Below the pieces are notes generated by a model, which was not told where the DNA came from, ran no database searches, and saw only the letters and a program-made list of their open reading frames with translations. From NCBI GenBank assembly GCA_003164755.1, contig PLUB01000060.1, forward strand, positions 1-64,000: a DNA stretch of 64,000 nt, read 5' to 3'. A program made the position numbers and the translations under genes. Shown here in pieces: positions 39,735 through 50,743 of the stretch; position 1 is the first letter of the stretch; every line of letters begins with the position of its first letter. This DNA comes from Methanosarcina sp. (GTDB lineage Archaea; Halobacteriota; Methanosarcinia; Methanosarcinales; Methanosarcinaceae).

Positions 39735-41571
39735 GAAATTACCTCAAAACTTAGACACGGAATATAACCGAAGTGAAATGGGTATGCAGTCCATTGAGTA
39801 GTTTTTCCGCCATCTAAACATTCATTCTCTACATTCATTTATAATTTTGAGCCATTTATTTGTACACATATATTCTGTAAAATACACAATTTTAGCATCT
39901 ATTTGTCGATTTGTTCAATGTATATCAATGAAAGTGGCGTTAGTTTTTGGTTATTGCCATATTGAGAAAAGGCTGGCATTTTGTGTACTTTTACAAGAAG
40001 TGAATTTTCTCAGTAATTTTGTATTTAATTGTCCAGACTATACCTTCATCTCCGTGAATTCGATCACCATACTCAGTGATTTAAGTCTCTACCACGTGAG
40101 TAGAGTAATATAAGTGATTGAATCATATGCTAATTGGTAACACATAATTCACATTAGTGATTTTAGGATTTGCTATTGAAGCATACTTATATTTGAACCT
40201 TCTTTTTAGAGCAAATATCGCCCTCACATATTTTTTTATATCCGTAAAAAAATTTCAAGCCCTAAAATGAAATGGAATAACGTGAAATGGATATTCTGTC
40301 CATTGCATAGCCTCTCTGCCATCCCGCAAATAATTTATTTATAATTATGAACAGAGACCATATTATGATGTCGATAGTATTATTAATTTATTTTATAAGA
40401 AAAAAGGAGTCTCAAATCCATATAATTTGATATCGATTAGTTCAAATAACTACTGAGGATTCCGATTTATCTCCAATTTTTTCTTCGAGGGAATCCTGTC
40501 CAAATCTTTCTCGCTAATTTTTGTATTTAACCCGATTTTTTCTTTTCGGATTCATTATTCTTTTATTTTAAAGATAGCTTCTGCTACCCTCAAAATACTT
40601 CTTTTATTTTCAATTTATTCAACTGATAGAGATTATAACAAAAATCTATAAATAACACCTTCATATTAACTCCATGAACAAAGTGACAAGAACCTTCCCT
40701 GCTTTGAATATCTTTTTAGTTACTGCATAAACTCATCTTTCTGGAACTCTTTTTGTGCTAATACTCTTGTTTCTTAATATCTCCCTTATTTCCAGAGGAT
40801 ATTCTTTTATCGCTTTTTTATTGTTGCATTATAACCTTTTGATTTTGCGTCCGCAGTGCGTAAATCATATCTATAGAAGCTATAGTAATAATTATTCTTT
40901 ATCTATAACTCAAAATGTAAGAGATCAAGACTAAACAAAACGTTTTCGGAATAAAAAACACATATCATGTAAAATTCTGAGATTTTAAAGCCGTGTAGCG
41001 AATTTACTGAAAATTCAAAGTTAAATTTCGGCATACTTTATGTAATTAAATTCTTCCGATATGTTATTTACCGTTCTCATAAATTGTTGAGTATTTGTTA
41101 CCCTAAGCAAAATCGGCACACGAGATTTTTCTATATCTCTGGCGATCTTAAAAAGTTACCATTAATTTCACTAATAATTGAAAGCAATCAATCAAAAAAA
41201 TAAAAAATAATAAAAAATCTAAACATTCAGTACATCCTGAAATTCGAGAGAAAATTTCCAAACAGAAAAATATGCAACATTTGTAGCACAGTAATGAAGC
41301 CTAACGTGTTTCATGATCAATTTTCCCAAACTTAGTTAAATTCTTAAATATTCAGCAAAATTTGAAATTTACTTTTTCCATACAATTTGACGAAGATATG
41401 GAAATTTCACATACATAAATGGGGTAATAATATAATCAAAAAGGATATAATAACCATAATAAATCTAAGAGAATAAACTCAAAATTAAAAACCAAAAAAA
41501 AAATATAAATGGCAGCCGATTCAAAAATACTGCAATATTTCAGTTTTTTCCGGTTTCCCGATTAAGGTGAT
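39735..41571. other. Long intergenic region with an IS5 fragment
   Basis: Holds the C-terminal transposase fragment at about 40480-40870 and otherwise AT-rich DNA with no supported gene. The open frame at 39847-40113 has no motif. The final 100 bases carry the leader of the HPS-RraA gene, including AGGTGAT at 41565-41571. Confidence 0.55.
40480..40870 (-). pseudogene. Decayed IS5-type transposase C-terminus (remnant c)
   Basis: The minus-strand conceptual translation reads LEIREILRNKSISTKRVPER, then VYAVTKKIFKAGKVLVT. This matches the basic C-terminal region of IS5-type transposases (R-KR-P-ER-FAV-K-F-AG-V-VTT) and aligns with 58980-59290. Confidence 0.6.
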
Positions 41572-42855
41572 ATTATCGTTCCCATTATTCAAGTTGCACT
41601 TGATCTCCTAGAATTGGACCGCTCGATAGAGATTGCAAGAGATGCGATCGTAGGTGGTGTGGATTGGATCGAAATAGGAACTCCACTGATAAAAAGCGAG
41701 GGTATGGATGCAATCCGCAAAATGAGAAAAGCTTTCCCTAACCGAACGATCCTGGCAGATATGAAGACCATAGATACAGGTGCAATTGAAGTCGAGATGG
41801 CAGCAAAAGCAGGGGCAGATGTAGTTATTGTACTAGGAAGTGCAGACGACTCTACAGTACTCGATGCACTACGTTCAGCTCACAAATACGGGGTCAAATT
41901 AATGGCAGACCTTATTTCGATCCTTGACCCAGTGAAAAGGACATTGGAACTTGAAGCTATGGGAATAGACTATGTGAACGTGCACATAGGTATAGACCAA
42001 CAGATGATAGGAAAAAATCCTGTGTCGATCCTCAAGAAAATTTCAGACAAAGTTAACGTACCGCTTGCAGTTGCTGGAGGGCTCGATGCAGAAAGTGCTG
42101 CCCAGGCAGTCAAGACAGGAGCCAGAATTGTAATTGTTGGAGGAAATATCACTCATTCTGAAAACGTGACAGAAGCTGCCAGAAAAATTCGGCAGAGCGT
42201 GGATTCCCCTGAGGCTGTGGATACTCGGGGTACAAAAACAGTAGATCAGGAAATCAGGAAAATCCTTCGAGAAGTATCAACCTCAAATATTTCGGATGCT
42301 ATGCATAGAAAAGGGGCAATGAAAGACATTCATCCCGTGGTGAGAGGGAAGATTGTAGGAACTGCAGTCACTGTTCAGGTTTTTTCTGGAGACTGGGCGA
42401 AAACTGTGGAAGCAATCGATATTGCCAAAAAAGGGGATGTAATAGTTATCTACAACGAGAGTAAAGACATCGCCTGCTGGGGAGGACTTGCAACCCTGAG
42501 CAGCATGAATAAAGGGATCTCAGGTGTGGTAATAGACGGTGCTGTGAGAGATATTGATGAAATAGAGAATATGAAGCTCCCGATTTACACAAGCAATACA
42601 GTACCTAATGCTGGAGATCCAAAAGGCTTTGGAGAAATCAACGCCGAAATTACCTGCGGTGGTCAGACCGTAAAACCAGGAGACTTCATAGTTGGCGATG
42701 AGAGTGGAGTTGTAGTGATTCCTAAGGAGAGAGCTTACGAACTGGCAAGAAGAGCAAAAGAAGTCAACAAAACTGAAAAGAGACTTTTTGATGAGATTCG
42801 GAGAGGAGGCACTCTGTCGGAAATTCTGGAAATCAAAAAATGGGAAAAACTTTGA
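41572..42855 (+). CDS. Fused 3-hexulose-6-phosphate synthase / RraA-like protein
   Basis: Two domains are joined. The first (about 1-220) is a KGPDC/HPS-type TIM barrel with QVALD, the metal-binding DMKTIDTG (DxKxxD) motif, VHIGID and VAGGLD. The second (about 235-420) is RraA-like, with [20 protein letters not shown] and [11 protein letters not shown] condenses formaldehyde with ribulose 5-phosphate or, in reverse, makes pentoses in archaea; the RraA-like part may be an aldolase or regulator. The first strand with essential QVALD lies upstream of any ATG, GTG or TTG in frame. The nearest stop is TAA at 41563-41565, and AGGTGAT (41565-41571) is a good ribosome binding site. Translation therefore probably starts at ATT 41572 or ATC 41575. 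The next TTG, at 41614, would delete this strand. Confidence 0.85.
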   Translation: MIVPIIQVALDLLELDRSIEIARDAIVGGVDWIEIGTPLIKSEGMDAIRKMRKAFPNRTILADMKTIDTGAIEVEMAAKAGADVVIVLGSADDSTVLDALRSAHKYGVKLMADLISILDPVKRTLELEAMGIDYVNVHIGIDQQMIGKNPVSILKKISDKVNVPLAVAGGLDAESAAQAVKTGARIVIVGGNITHSENVTEAARKIRQSVDSPEAVDTRGTKTVDQEIRKILREVSTSNISDAMHRKGAMKDIHPVVRGKIVGTAVTVQVFSGDWAKTVEAIDIAKKGDVIVIYNESKDIACWGGLATLSSMNKGISGVVIDGAVRDIDEIENMKLPIYTSNTVPNAGDPKGFGEINAEITCGGQTVKPGDFIVGDESGVVVIPKERAYELARRAKEVNKTEKRLFDEIRRGGTLSEILEIKKWEKL

Positions 42856-43077
42856 ATCAATATTTCCAGAAATTGAAATCAGAATTAAACAGATATTCCA
42901 CAAATGCACACAGATGCAGAATTTATTTGCTTATTTGCTCAAGTACTATTCATTGAAAGTTAGATTAATTTTTAAGCTACTGTCTGAGAAAATGGATGTC
43001 ATTATTATGTATATCTGCGAAAAGTGAGAATAAAAGAAATTTAGAATAATTTAGATAAAGGAGCTCTATTCACGATC

Positions 43078-45657
43078 TTAAGATTGAGAAAAGCAGATTT
43101 TGGACAAAAGAAGAGCTCTGACAAATTTAAAATCTTCTTCCTGGCATTTTTCACCTATACTAGCTCTAATCAGCGAATCTAGTTCAGTTTCTAACATTTC
43201 AAGTACAGCTTTAATCTTCTTTTGCCTTTCGGGGGGCAAAAGCCCCCCCATGTCCCTGACCTTTCCTGTAAGGATAAGCTGTTCAAATTGCCTGAAAACA
43301 ACTTCGATACTCATGCCCTGAACTTCAGCAATTCGATCGATATCAAGCCCATGAGTAAAAAGAGAATAAGTCCTTTGTAAAGAGTATTTTTCAAGAGTAT
43401 CTGTTTCAAAATGTTCCGTCTTATAAGATTTCTCCCCAATAAAGCTCATATCCAAATATTTTGCTTTTTTTGCTGGTAATCTGCAAACCTCTGAGTTTTT
43501 CATTTTATCAGATTCATGAATAGGTACTTTAATTCCAAATACCTCTATTTCATCTCCTAGTTCTGGGTTTTCATCCTTTTGAACTAAGCTTTTTGTGATT
43601 ACTCTCCCATTTTCAGATTTTATATCTGCAGCTTCTGAATTTTCTGCCTTTTCTGAAGATACCAAACTATAGTCCCTACAGTAGTGTTCAATTTCCGTGA
43701 GAAAAATATCCCCATATTTTCGCAGTTTATGGTCTCCAACCCCTGTAATGGAATGGAATTCTTCAGGGCTGTGCGGAAATCTGATAGCCATTTCCTTAAG
43801 GGTTGTATCAGAGAAAATGATATAAGGTGGAAGATTTTTTTTTAGAGCGATTTTCTTTCTCAGGGCTTTTAACCGCTCAAAAAGGATTGCATCATGCCCT
43901 TTTCCGGATTTTAAGACCGGCTTAACTTTTGATGCATGCAGGACATCAACTGCTACTGAAATTTCTTCTGTCAAACATTCTTCTGTTGATAACTCTTCTT
44001 TCGAATACTTTTCTGTTGAAAACTCTCCTGTTGGAAGTCCTTCTGTTGATAACTTGATACCATTTTTAGCTTTATCACTCTTTTTGCCAACTATTGAAAA
44101 CATCAGGCTTCCTTCAGCATTTGGCGCAAAGCCTTCAGGGCAGATAAGTTCTATTCGCTCCAAGCCTGTCATAATTTTTCTACTCATGGCATTCAGTTTC
44201 AAAATAGGATATTGTACTCCACTCACTTCAAGAAGACCTGTATCTGTCATTTCGGAAACTAATGACCTCCATTGTTCTTTTGTGAATTCCCGGCCACTGC
44301 CATGACTTTTCAACTTCTCATGATGATTTTGCCTGATCTTTTTATTTTTTGAACCTATAAGGACGTCAATAACATAGTTAGTGCCAAAGCGCTGATTCAG
44401 TTCCTGAACACAGGTCACTAGTTTCGTGGCGGTTTCAGTTCCTTCGAAGGTACCTTTTGGCCTGATACAGGAATCACAATTTCCGCAGAATTTAGGGAGT
44501 TTCTCACCAAAGTAATTCATTAGTTTCTGACGCCTACATTTATTCCCCTCGCAATAAGCTACCATCTCCCTTAACTGCACAAGAGATAGATCCTTTTCAT
44601 GCTCATTTGTCTTCTGAGAAATAAAGTAGTCAAACTTGAAGCGGTCCCCTCTACTGAAAAAAAGGATACACTCACACAGTCCCCCATCCCTTCCACCTCT
44701 TCCGGTTTCCTGGTAGTAACTTTCAAGATTTCTTGGGAGATCATAATGTATTACGAAATGCACGTTGGACTTATCTATTCCCATCCCAAAAGCAATTGTT
44801 GCAACTATTATCTCCACATCGTCCTTTATGAACAACTCCTGGTTTTTGGTCCGTTCGGTATCCGAAAGGCCCGCATGGTAGGGAAGAGCTCTAAAACCTG
44901 CAAGATTCAACTTTTTTGTAAGGGCTTCGACGTTGTTTCTGCTTTGGCAATAGATGATACCAGCTTCATTTCTATGCCTATGCAGGTAATCGATAATCTC
45001 GGAAGAGGTTTCTTTCTTTGGCCTGACCTCGTAGTAGAGGTTTTTCCGATTAAAACTGGCTAAATATGGACCTTTTTCCGGAGATATCGAAAGGTGTAGC
45101 TGCGATACGATATCCTTTCGAACCCTTTCAGTTGCTGTAGCCGTAAGTGCGATAATTGGTATATCAGGAAAACCTGTCTCTGGATCCCTTAAAAGTTTAA
45201 GGTTCCTGTACTCAGGCCGAAAATCGTGTCCCCACTCAGAAATACAATGTGCCTCGTCGATTGCAAAGAGGCTTACTTTTCCTTTTTTTAGAAAAGCAAA
45301 CGTTCCGGGCATCATAAGCCTTTCTGGTGCAATATAAAGTATTTTTAGCCTGTTTTCAAGAAAAGCTTCTCTTACATCCCTGGATTCTCTAGCACTCTGG
45401 GTGCTGTTCAACAGAGCTGCAGTAATTCCATTTGTATCAAGTCCATCCACCTGGTCTTTCATTAGGGAAATCAGGGGAGAAACAACGACCGCAACTCCTT
45501 CCATTAGAAGGGCAGGCAGCTGGTAGCAGATCGATTTGCCCCCTCCTGTAGGCATTATCACAAAAACATCTTTCTTTCCCAGAACATCTCTGATAATTTC
45601 TTCCTGCAAAGGGCGAAAAGAAGTGTAACCGAAATACTTGTGCAGAGTGGAATGCAT
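43078..45657 (-). CDS. recQ: RecQ-family DNA helicase
   Basis: About 859 residues from the ATG at 45657. A TTG 17 codons upstream (45708) is possible but the family begins MHSTLHKYFGYTSFRPLQ. Domains are superfamily 2 helicase (about 1-330; TGGGKS Walker A, DEAH box, TATAT, QETGRGGRDG motif VI), a zinc-binding RecQ-C-terminal region (CEGNKCRRQ...CGNCDSC), a winged helix, then HRDC (about 575-655) and a C-terminal helix-turn-helix domain. Between winged helix and HRDC is a Ser/Thr/Glu-rich pentad repeat at 43961-44055. It unwinds 3' to 5' DNA in repair and recombination. It is monocistronic. Confidence 0.93.
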   Translation of the reverse strand: MHSTLHKYFGYTSFRPLQEEIIRDVLGKKDVFVIMPTGGGKSICYQLPALLMEGVAVVVSPLISLMKDQVDGLDTNGITAALLNSTQSARESRDVREAFLENRLKILYIAPERLMMPGTFAFLKKGKVSLFAIDEAHCISEWGHDFRPEYRNLKLLRDPETGFPDIPIIALTATATERVRKDIVSQLHLSISPEKGPYLASFNRKNLYYEVRPKKETSSEIIDYLHRHRNEAGIIYCQSRNNVEALTKKLNLAGFRALPYHAGLSDTERTKNQELFIKDDVEIIVATIAFGMGIDKSNVHFVIHYDLPRNLESYYQETGRGGRDGGLCECILFFSRGDRFKFDYFISQKTNEHEKDLSLVQLREMVAYCEGNKCRRQKLMNYFGEKLPKFCGNCDSCIRPKGTFEGTETATKLVTCVQELNQRFGTNYVIDVLIGSKNKKIRQNHHEKLKSHGSGREFTKEQWRSLVSEMTDTGLLEVSGVQYPILKLNAMSRKIMTGLERIELICPEGFAPNAEGSLMFSIVGKKSDKAKNGIKLSTEGLPTGEFSTEKYSKEELSTEECLTEEISVAVDVLHASKVKPVLKSGKGHDAILFERLKALRKKIALKKNLPPYIIFSDTTLKEMAIRFPHSPEEFHSITGVGDHKLRKYGDIFLTEIEHYCRDYSLVSSEKAENSEAADIKSENGRVITKSLVQKDENPELGDEIEVFGIKVPIHESDKMKNSEVCRLPAKKAKYLDMSFIGEKSYKTEHFETDTLEKYSLQRTYSLFTHGLDIDRIAEVQGMSIEVVFRQFEQLILTGKVRDMGGLLPPERQKKIKAVLEMLETELDSLIRASIGEKCQEEDFKFVRALLLSKICFSQS

Positions 45658-46599
45658 TATGTCTGATATAGAAATCTTTGACTCAAGCTCGTCTTTACTT
45701 GCCCTCAAGAGATCACAATCAGTGCTCGTTTTCTAATCCCCCTGATCTGCAGAGCATTGTTATCACGCTAGAATATAACACCTTGTAAAAAATACACGTA
45801 AGATAACTACACGTATATGCTTTCATGTAAAATATTGTCCTAAATTCCGTGTTTTATAATGACTATAACACTTACACACGATATATACTTGGGTTCGAAA
45901 TCCGTAACTTGGTGGTGTTTCAAGCTTATCATATTTAAGTTACATACATAAGGAATGAAAGTATTTAGTTGTAAGCTCTCGATACATTATCCTTGATACT
46001 TCTCAGTATAGTAAACTTAGAAAAAAAGTAGAATATTTGAAGACAATTTTTGTAATCTATTCTTGTTTCTACTTGAATATCCTTGAGTAGTTGTGTTCTT
46101 CATTTAGAATTATTTAGGCCATGTTTTAAATTTATTGAGATCGTAGAATGTTGGAATTAGTGACGATTTTTTTCCAATCACAGAGGAGATTAAGACCTAT
46201 ATTCTATATTTATTATATTATCGGACTGCAATACCAAAGTCTAAAGTTAGAGTTTTATACTATAGCAAAAGCAAAAGAGATAAAAATAATTTAGGTATAA
46301 GAAGTTTAGTAGCTAAAATATAAATATAACCGAAAGCAAGAGGTTCATGTATCCATTGGAATGTACCCAAGAGAATTTACTTGAAAACTTAATAGATTTC
46401 AGGCTTTGCAGTCTCCAAAAATCATGAAAAAAATGTATTTGACATACGAAATCACAAAAATGCTTGAGACAATTATGAAGATCAGGATTTCCAAAGGAGG
46501 TCTGAAGAAACGAGTAAGGCTGAGAATCTAAACTGCAAAAAATTGGAAATGCTGCTGAGTCCAAAAAGTTAATTTGGTTTGAAGCTTATTCTAAAAAAT
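45658..46599. other. Intergenic region
   Basis: AT-rich with no supported gene. The minus-strand frame 46313-46564 is Phe/Cys-rich and looks like the antisense of a weakly protein-like plus-strand stretch (YPLECTQENLLENLIDF), possibly an old gene fragment. Confidence 0.5.
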
Positions 46600-46887
46600 A
46601 TGCTCATCGAACAAATTCAGCTTGGAAATGGTTGCGCTCTTGGCCTCAACTTTGAGATGCAAAAATATACTCTACTGGTTATAAGGGCTGATAAAGGGTT
46701 CCTAATGTGCGGATACCTAAATGTAAATGCTGCTGAGGAGTTCGGAGATACAGCAGCGAAGGTAAAAGGTGTGAAGAGCCTTGAAGATATGCTCAAAGCC
46801 CAGGTTGTGGAAGTAACTGAAATGGCCAAAGAACTTGGAATCGAGCCAGGGATGACTGGCAGAGAAGCTCTGGATAAAATGTTTTGA
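46600..46887 (+). CDS. DUF1805 (YunC-like) protein
   Basis: The 95-residue product starts MLIEQIQLGNGCALGLNFEM and carries the DUF1805 core (LLVIRADKGFLMCGYLNVNAAEEFGDTAAKVKGVKSL). The family is small, found in methanogens and Bacillus, and of unknown biochemical role. The open frame begins seven codons earlier at a TTG, but the ATG at 46600 matches the family start. It is a single gene between recQ and trmG10. Confidence 0.82.
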   Translation: MLIEQIQLGNGCALGLNFEMQKYTLLVIRADKGFLMCGYLNVNAAEEFGDTAAKVKGVKSLEDMLKAQVVEVTEMAKELGIEPGMTGREALDKMF

Positions 46888-47291
46888 GGAAAAAAAACTT
46901 GATAAATTGCTTTTAAGTATAACTTATTCATACAATTTTTTTCAAATATACTGATTTTGGTTGTTCTTCACTGAATGATTAAGCTTTTATGATTAAGTTT
47001 TCAATGTAACGAATATTTGCATTGTTCATTCACTGAAGCAAATTCTCTCTAACTAATTTCACTAAGGTGCAAACAAAAATGCAGGAAAAATGGAACTTAG
47101 TGCATTTTGAAAATTAAATAATCCAAATAATTGAGGAAGGCCCTGAGTTTACTTATTAAATAATTTTTTAGTAATTTATTTCAAGTTTGGCAATTGAATT
47201 AAATTTTATTTAATTTTATTAAATATATCAATGAATCATATGATTTTGATATAATTTCAAGCTATAAAAATCAGTATATTCCGGATTACAA
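46888..47291. other. Intergenic region upstream of the tRNA G10 methyltransferase gene
   Basis: AT-rich, nothing recognised beyond TATA-like stretches near 47215-47230 that could serve as promoter. Confidence 0.5.
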
Positions 47292-48329
47292 ATGTTATAC
47301 GCTTTTGAACTCTCTGGAGAGCATGAAGAATTGCCAGCTGCTGAAGTTCTTGCTTGCCTCAAAATAGAGGAGCTTGATTTCCAGCCACATACCAGGGTTG
47401 ACCAGTGTCTGGTGGTGGATATAGCAGGTAAAGAAGAGGATGTGGAAAAAATTCTTAAAGGTCCGATAACTGAAAGGCTCGCAATGACCCATCGTATCCT
47501 GAAGGTTATAGGGATCACTGAAAACACCCTGGATGCAGTTCTGATACTTACAAACTCCTTTGAATCCTCGTACTTTATAAAGGAAGGTCAAAGTTTTGTA
47601 GTTAGGACAAAAAGTGTTAAACATCATGTGAACTTTCCCAGCAATCTTCTGGAACCAAAAATCGGAGGATTTATCAATAGAAAGGGCTTTCAGGCGAATC
47701 TGAGAAATCCTGATGTGGAATTTCGGCTGATCTTAAGCGGAAAGGCTGTTTTAGGAACGCTTCTATCTTCCATCAACAGAAGTGCATATGAATCCAGAAA
47801 TCCCCAAAATAAACCTTTTTTTCATCCTGGAGTCCTTGTGCCCAGAGTAGCACGTGCTATTACAAATATTTCTAAAATAAAACATCGGGAGTTCTTTCTG
47901 GACCCTTTTTGTGGTACTGCTGGCATACTTATTGAGGCCGGAATTTTGGGAGCACGAGTTATAGGAATCGATGCACAAGAAAAAATTGTTCGGGGTGCCT
48001 GCATGAACCTTAGTGCCTTTGAACTGGACTATACCTTGGTGAAAGGAGATGCCCGTATGATGCCGTTTAAAGAAGGAACAATAAGCGCAATCGCGACTGA
48101 TCCACCATATGGAAGGTCTGCAGCAATTCTTGCCGAATCCTTAGAGGATCTTTATTCCTGTGCTCTTGAGGAGATTCAACGTGTCCTGAAGCCAGGAGGT
48201 ATTGCAGTAGTAGTCTCTGACAAGGATGCATCTGAATACGGAGAACAGGTCGGACTTAAGGTCCTTGAAATTTATTTTCAGAGAGTACACAGAAGCCTTA
48301 CTCGGAGAGTAACCATTTTTCAAAAATAG
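47292..48329 (+). CDS. tRNA (guanine10-N2)-dimethyltransferase
   Basis: The 345-residue protein combines an N-terminal THUMP-type RNA-binding region (about 1-160) with a Rossmann methyltransferase domain. The latter has DPFCGTAGI at 204-212 and the catalytic DPPYGRS at 270-276, diagnostic of enzymes that methylate the N2 of guanosine 10 in archaeal tRNAs. It is convergent with truA, whose 3' end is 48 bases away. Confidence 0.92.
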   Translation: MLYAFELSGEHEELPAAEVLACLKIEELDFQPHTRVDQCLVVDIAGKEEDVEKILKGPITERLAMTHRILKVIGITENTLDAVLILTNSFESSYFIKEGQSFVVRTKSVKHHVNFPSNLLEPKIGGFINRKGFQANLRNPDVEFRLILSGKAVLGTLLSSINRSAYESRNPQNKPFFHPGVLVPRVARAITNISKIKHREFFLDPFCGTAGILIEAGILGARVIGIDAQEKIVRGACMNLSAFELDYTLVKGDARMMPFKEGTISAIATDPPYGRSAAILAESLEDLYSCALEEIQRVLKPGGIAVVVSDKDASEYGEQVGLKVLEIYFQRVHRSLTRRVTIFQK

Positions 48330-48377
48330 ATGAAATATTAGATATGAAATATGAAAAATGCTCTTTAAGGACATTTC

Positions 48378-49187
48378 TTATTCATGGGAAATCAGTTCAT
48401 CCAGCACCTCAGCCATAACTCTATGTCTGAGAATAAGTTTCTTGTTTTGCAAACCAGCTCTCCTGATAGAATAATTATCTTCGATCCAATCTATTTTTTT
48501 TTCATAATTTATTTTCATCAGGGTTAGACCACAGGCAGAAGCAGGTTCAATTCCTTCTTCATAGATATCAGGATTTAGCATCTGGAGCAGCCAGTCATTA
48601 TCACGTAAACCTTTTCCGATCATTGAAAGTGCAGTTACTATTTTCCTGACCATATTCCAAAGGAAACTATTTCCAACAATATCGATTTTTGTAACATCCC
48701 TATCTACGCGGGCATCAATCCTTAACAAGGTGCGAATTGTACTCTTTTCTCCACTTATTCTTGAAAAGTTCTCAAAATCATGTCTTCCGATCAGCAGTTT
48801 TGAAGCCTCACGGATCCTTGAAATATTGGATCCTTCCCCACTAATTATATAGCGATAGTATCTTGAAATCGCGTCTCTTCTAGCGTCAAAGTGGCTAGGT
48901 ACCTCCGCATGAGCCCAGGCCCAGATAGTTGGGGGAAGTTCGGAGTTTATGACCCTTGGAATTGCTAGATTTGTTTTGTCAGTATCAAAAGCTATGATCT
49001 GTTCGAAGGCATTAACTCCTGCATCTGTCCTGCCTGCACAGGTATAATTAGCAGATTTGGGGCTTTCTATGATCTCTAGATTACGAAGCGCTTTGAAGAG
49101 CTCTCCTTCCACTGTCACGACATTAGGCTGGATCTGAGAGCCGTGAAATTCGGTACCTATGTATGCAATCTTTAAAGCGACCCTCAT
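48378..49187 (-). CDS. truA: tRNA pseudouridine(38-40) synthase TruA
   Basis: The 269-residue enzyme isomerises uridines in the anticodon arm. The catalytic aspartate is Asp55 in CAGRTDAGVNA, and the DARRDAISRYYRY and FLWNMVRKIV segments are typical. GGAG is six bases before the ATG. It is monocistronic, convergent with the G10 methyltransferase gene and divergent from purP. Confidence 0.94.
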   Translation of the reverse strand: MRVALKIAYIGTEFHGSQIQPNVVTVEGELFKALRNLEIIESPKSANYTCAGRTDAGVNAFEQIIAFDTDKTNLAIPRVINSELPPTIWAWAHAEVPSHFDARRDAISRYYRYIISGEGSNISRIREASKLLIGRHDFENFSRISGEKSTIRTLLRIDARVDRDVTKIDIVGNSFLWNMVRKIVTALSMIGKGLRDNDWLLQMLNPDIYEEGIEPASACGLTLMKINYEKKIDWIEDNYSIRRAGLQNKKLILRHRVMAEVLDELISHE

Positions 49188-49672
49188 ACCAATCTCCGAT
49201 TACTTGGCTTTTTCTTATTTAATGACTTCTCTTACAATCATAAAGAATACTATATAAATACATCCAAAAAGGAACCGGACTACAGGGTGAAGAGATAGAG
49301 CATCATGAATCCATGAATCCCTATGGCATGAGCGAGTCCTTCAGGAGAGACAGAAACTGGGGAGTGAGGGAGTTACAATGGAACTGTTTATGATGGCACA
49401 AGTTCTGAGTCATTAAAAACTATGTTGACAATCAGGAAACCATGAAGAAAAAGGAGCATACAAGTAAATTAAAATATTTAATTTTGAATAATTCCTTTCG
49501 ATCCAGAGAAGTACCACGAAAACGCCCTGTTGTTTGCAACTGCGTGTGCAACCACAACTTTGATTTATTATGGGATAATATATGCGTACTGTTATATATT
49601 TAGGTAAATTTCAACCTTAATCTTAAATATAACATTGTACATTCTAGTCTAAATTTTTCGCTGGTAACAATC
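49188..49672. other. Intergenic region with a possible small RNA or leader
   Basis: TACTATATAAATAC at about 49248-49261 is a good TATA box on the plus strand. Downstream, 49283-49400 is clearly richer in G and C than flanking DNA and contains purine-rich runs (GGGGAGTGAGGGAG) without an open frame of any length. This could be a non-coding RNA or a long purP leader. Evidence is circumstantial. Confidence 0.4.
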
Positions 49673-50743
49673 ATGATCACAAAAACGCAGATTTTTGAAT
49701 TTCTGAAAAAATATGACTTAAAAAACATTACTATTGCAACAGTCTGTTCGCACTCAAGCCTTCAAATCTTTGACGGAGCGCGAAAAGAAGGATTCAGAAC
49801 TCTTGGAATCTGCGTTGGCAAACCTCTCAAATTTTATGAAGCATTTCCAAAGGCAAAACCCGACGAGTACCTTATCGTTGATAGCTATGAAGATATAATG
49901 ACCAAAGCTGAAGAACTTAGAAAGAAGAACACTATTATAGTTCCACACGGTTCATTTGTTGCTTACCTGGGCACGAAAAGTTTTGCAGATATGGAAGTTC
50001 CTACTTTTGGAAATAGGGCTGTGCTCGAATGGGAATCAGACAGAGATAAAGAACGTGAGTGGTTGCTTGGAGCAGGTATTCACATGCCTGAAAAAATAGA
50101 AGATCCTAGTGATATTAATGGGCCTGTGATGGTTAAGTACCACGGAGCAAAGGGTGGAAAGGGGTTTTTCGTTGCAAAAACCTATGAAGAATTCAATGAA
50201 CTCGTAGACCGAACCCAAAAGTTCACAATTCAGGAATTTATCACAGGGACCCGTTATTACCTACATTACTTTTATTCCCCGATCAGAAATCAGGGATATA
50301 CCTTAAGCAAAGGTGTCCTTGAGCTCCTGAGTATGGACCGCAGAGTGGAGTCTAATGCCGATGAAATCTTCAGACTCGGCTCACCCAGAGAACTCATAGA
50401 AGCAGGCATCCGCCCCACATATGTTGTCACAGGAAATGTGCCCTTAGTAGCTAGAGAGTCTCTTCTGCCTCTTATATTTTCCCTTGGAGAAAGGGTAGTG
50501 GAAGAATCTCTGGATCTTTTTGGCGGGATGATAGGAGCCTTCTGTCTTGAAACAGTTTTTACGGATTCTCTTGAGATCAAGGTTTTTGAAATTTCAGCCA
50601 GAATTGTGGCAGGGACAAACCTTTATATTTCAGGCTCCCCTTATGCAGACCTGATGCAAGAAAGCCTTTCAACCGGAAGGAGAATAGCTCAGGAAATCAA
50701 AATTGCAGTCCAGACAAACCAGTTGGATAAGATAATATCCTAA
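49673..50743 (+). CDS. purP: Formate-phosphoribosylaminoimidazolecarboxamide ligase PurP
   Basis: The 356-residue ATP-grasp enzyme uses formate and ATP to formylate AICAR, the archaeal replacement for folate-dependent PurH. Characteristic segments are the N-terminal TVCSHSSLQIFDGARKEGF, VPHGSFVAYLG, VKYHGAKGGKGFF (ATP-grasp) and EISARIVAGTN near the C-terminus. Length is normal. It is divergent from truA with a perfect palindrome terminator after it. Confidence 0.95.
   Translation: MITKTQIFEFLKKYDLKNITIATVCSHSSLQIFDGARKEGFRTLGICVGKPLKFYEAFPKAKPDEYLIVDSYEDIMTKAEELRKKNTIIVPHGSFVAYLGTKSFADMEVPTFGNRAVLEWESDRDKEREWLLGAGIHMPEKIEDPSDINGPVMVKYHGAKGGKGFFVAKTYEEFNELVDRTQKFTIQEFITGTRYYLHYFYSPIRNQGYTLSKGVLELLSMDRRVESNADEIFRLGSPRELIEAGIRPTYVVTGNVPLVARESLLPLIFSLGERVVEESLDLFGGMIGAFCLETVFTDSLEIKVFEISARIVAGTNLYISGSPYADLMQESLSTGRRIAQEIKIAVQTNQLDKIIS

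Noticed and set aside
45885-45915. GGTTCGAAATCC as a tRNA T-arm
   Set aside because: Pairing to a T stem and the rest of a cloverleaf cannot be found around it.
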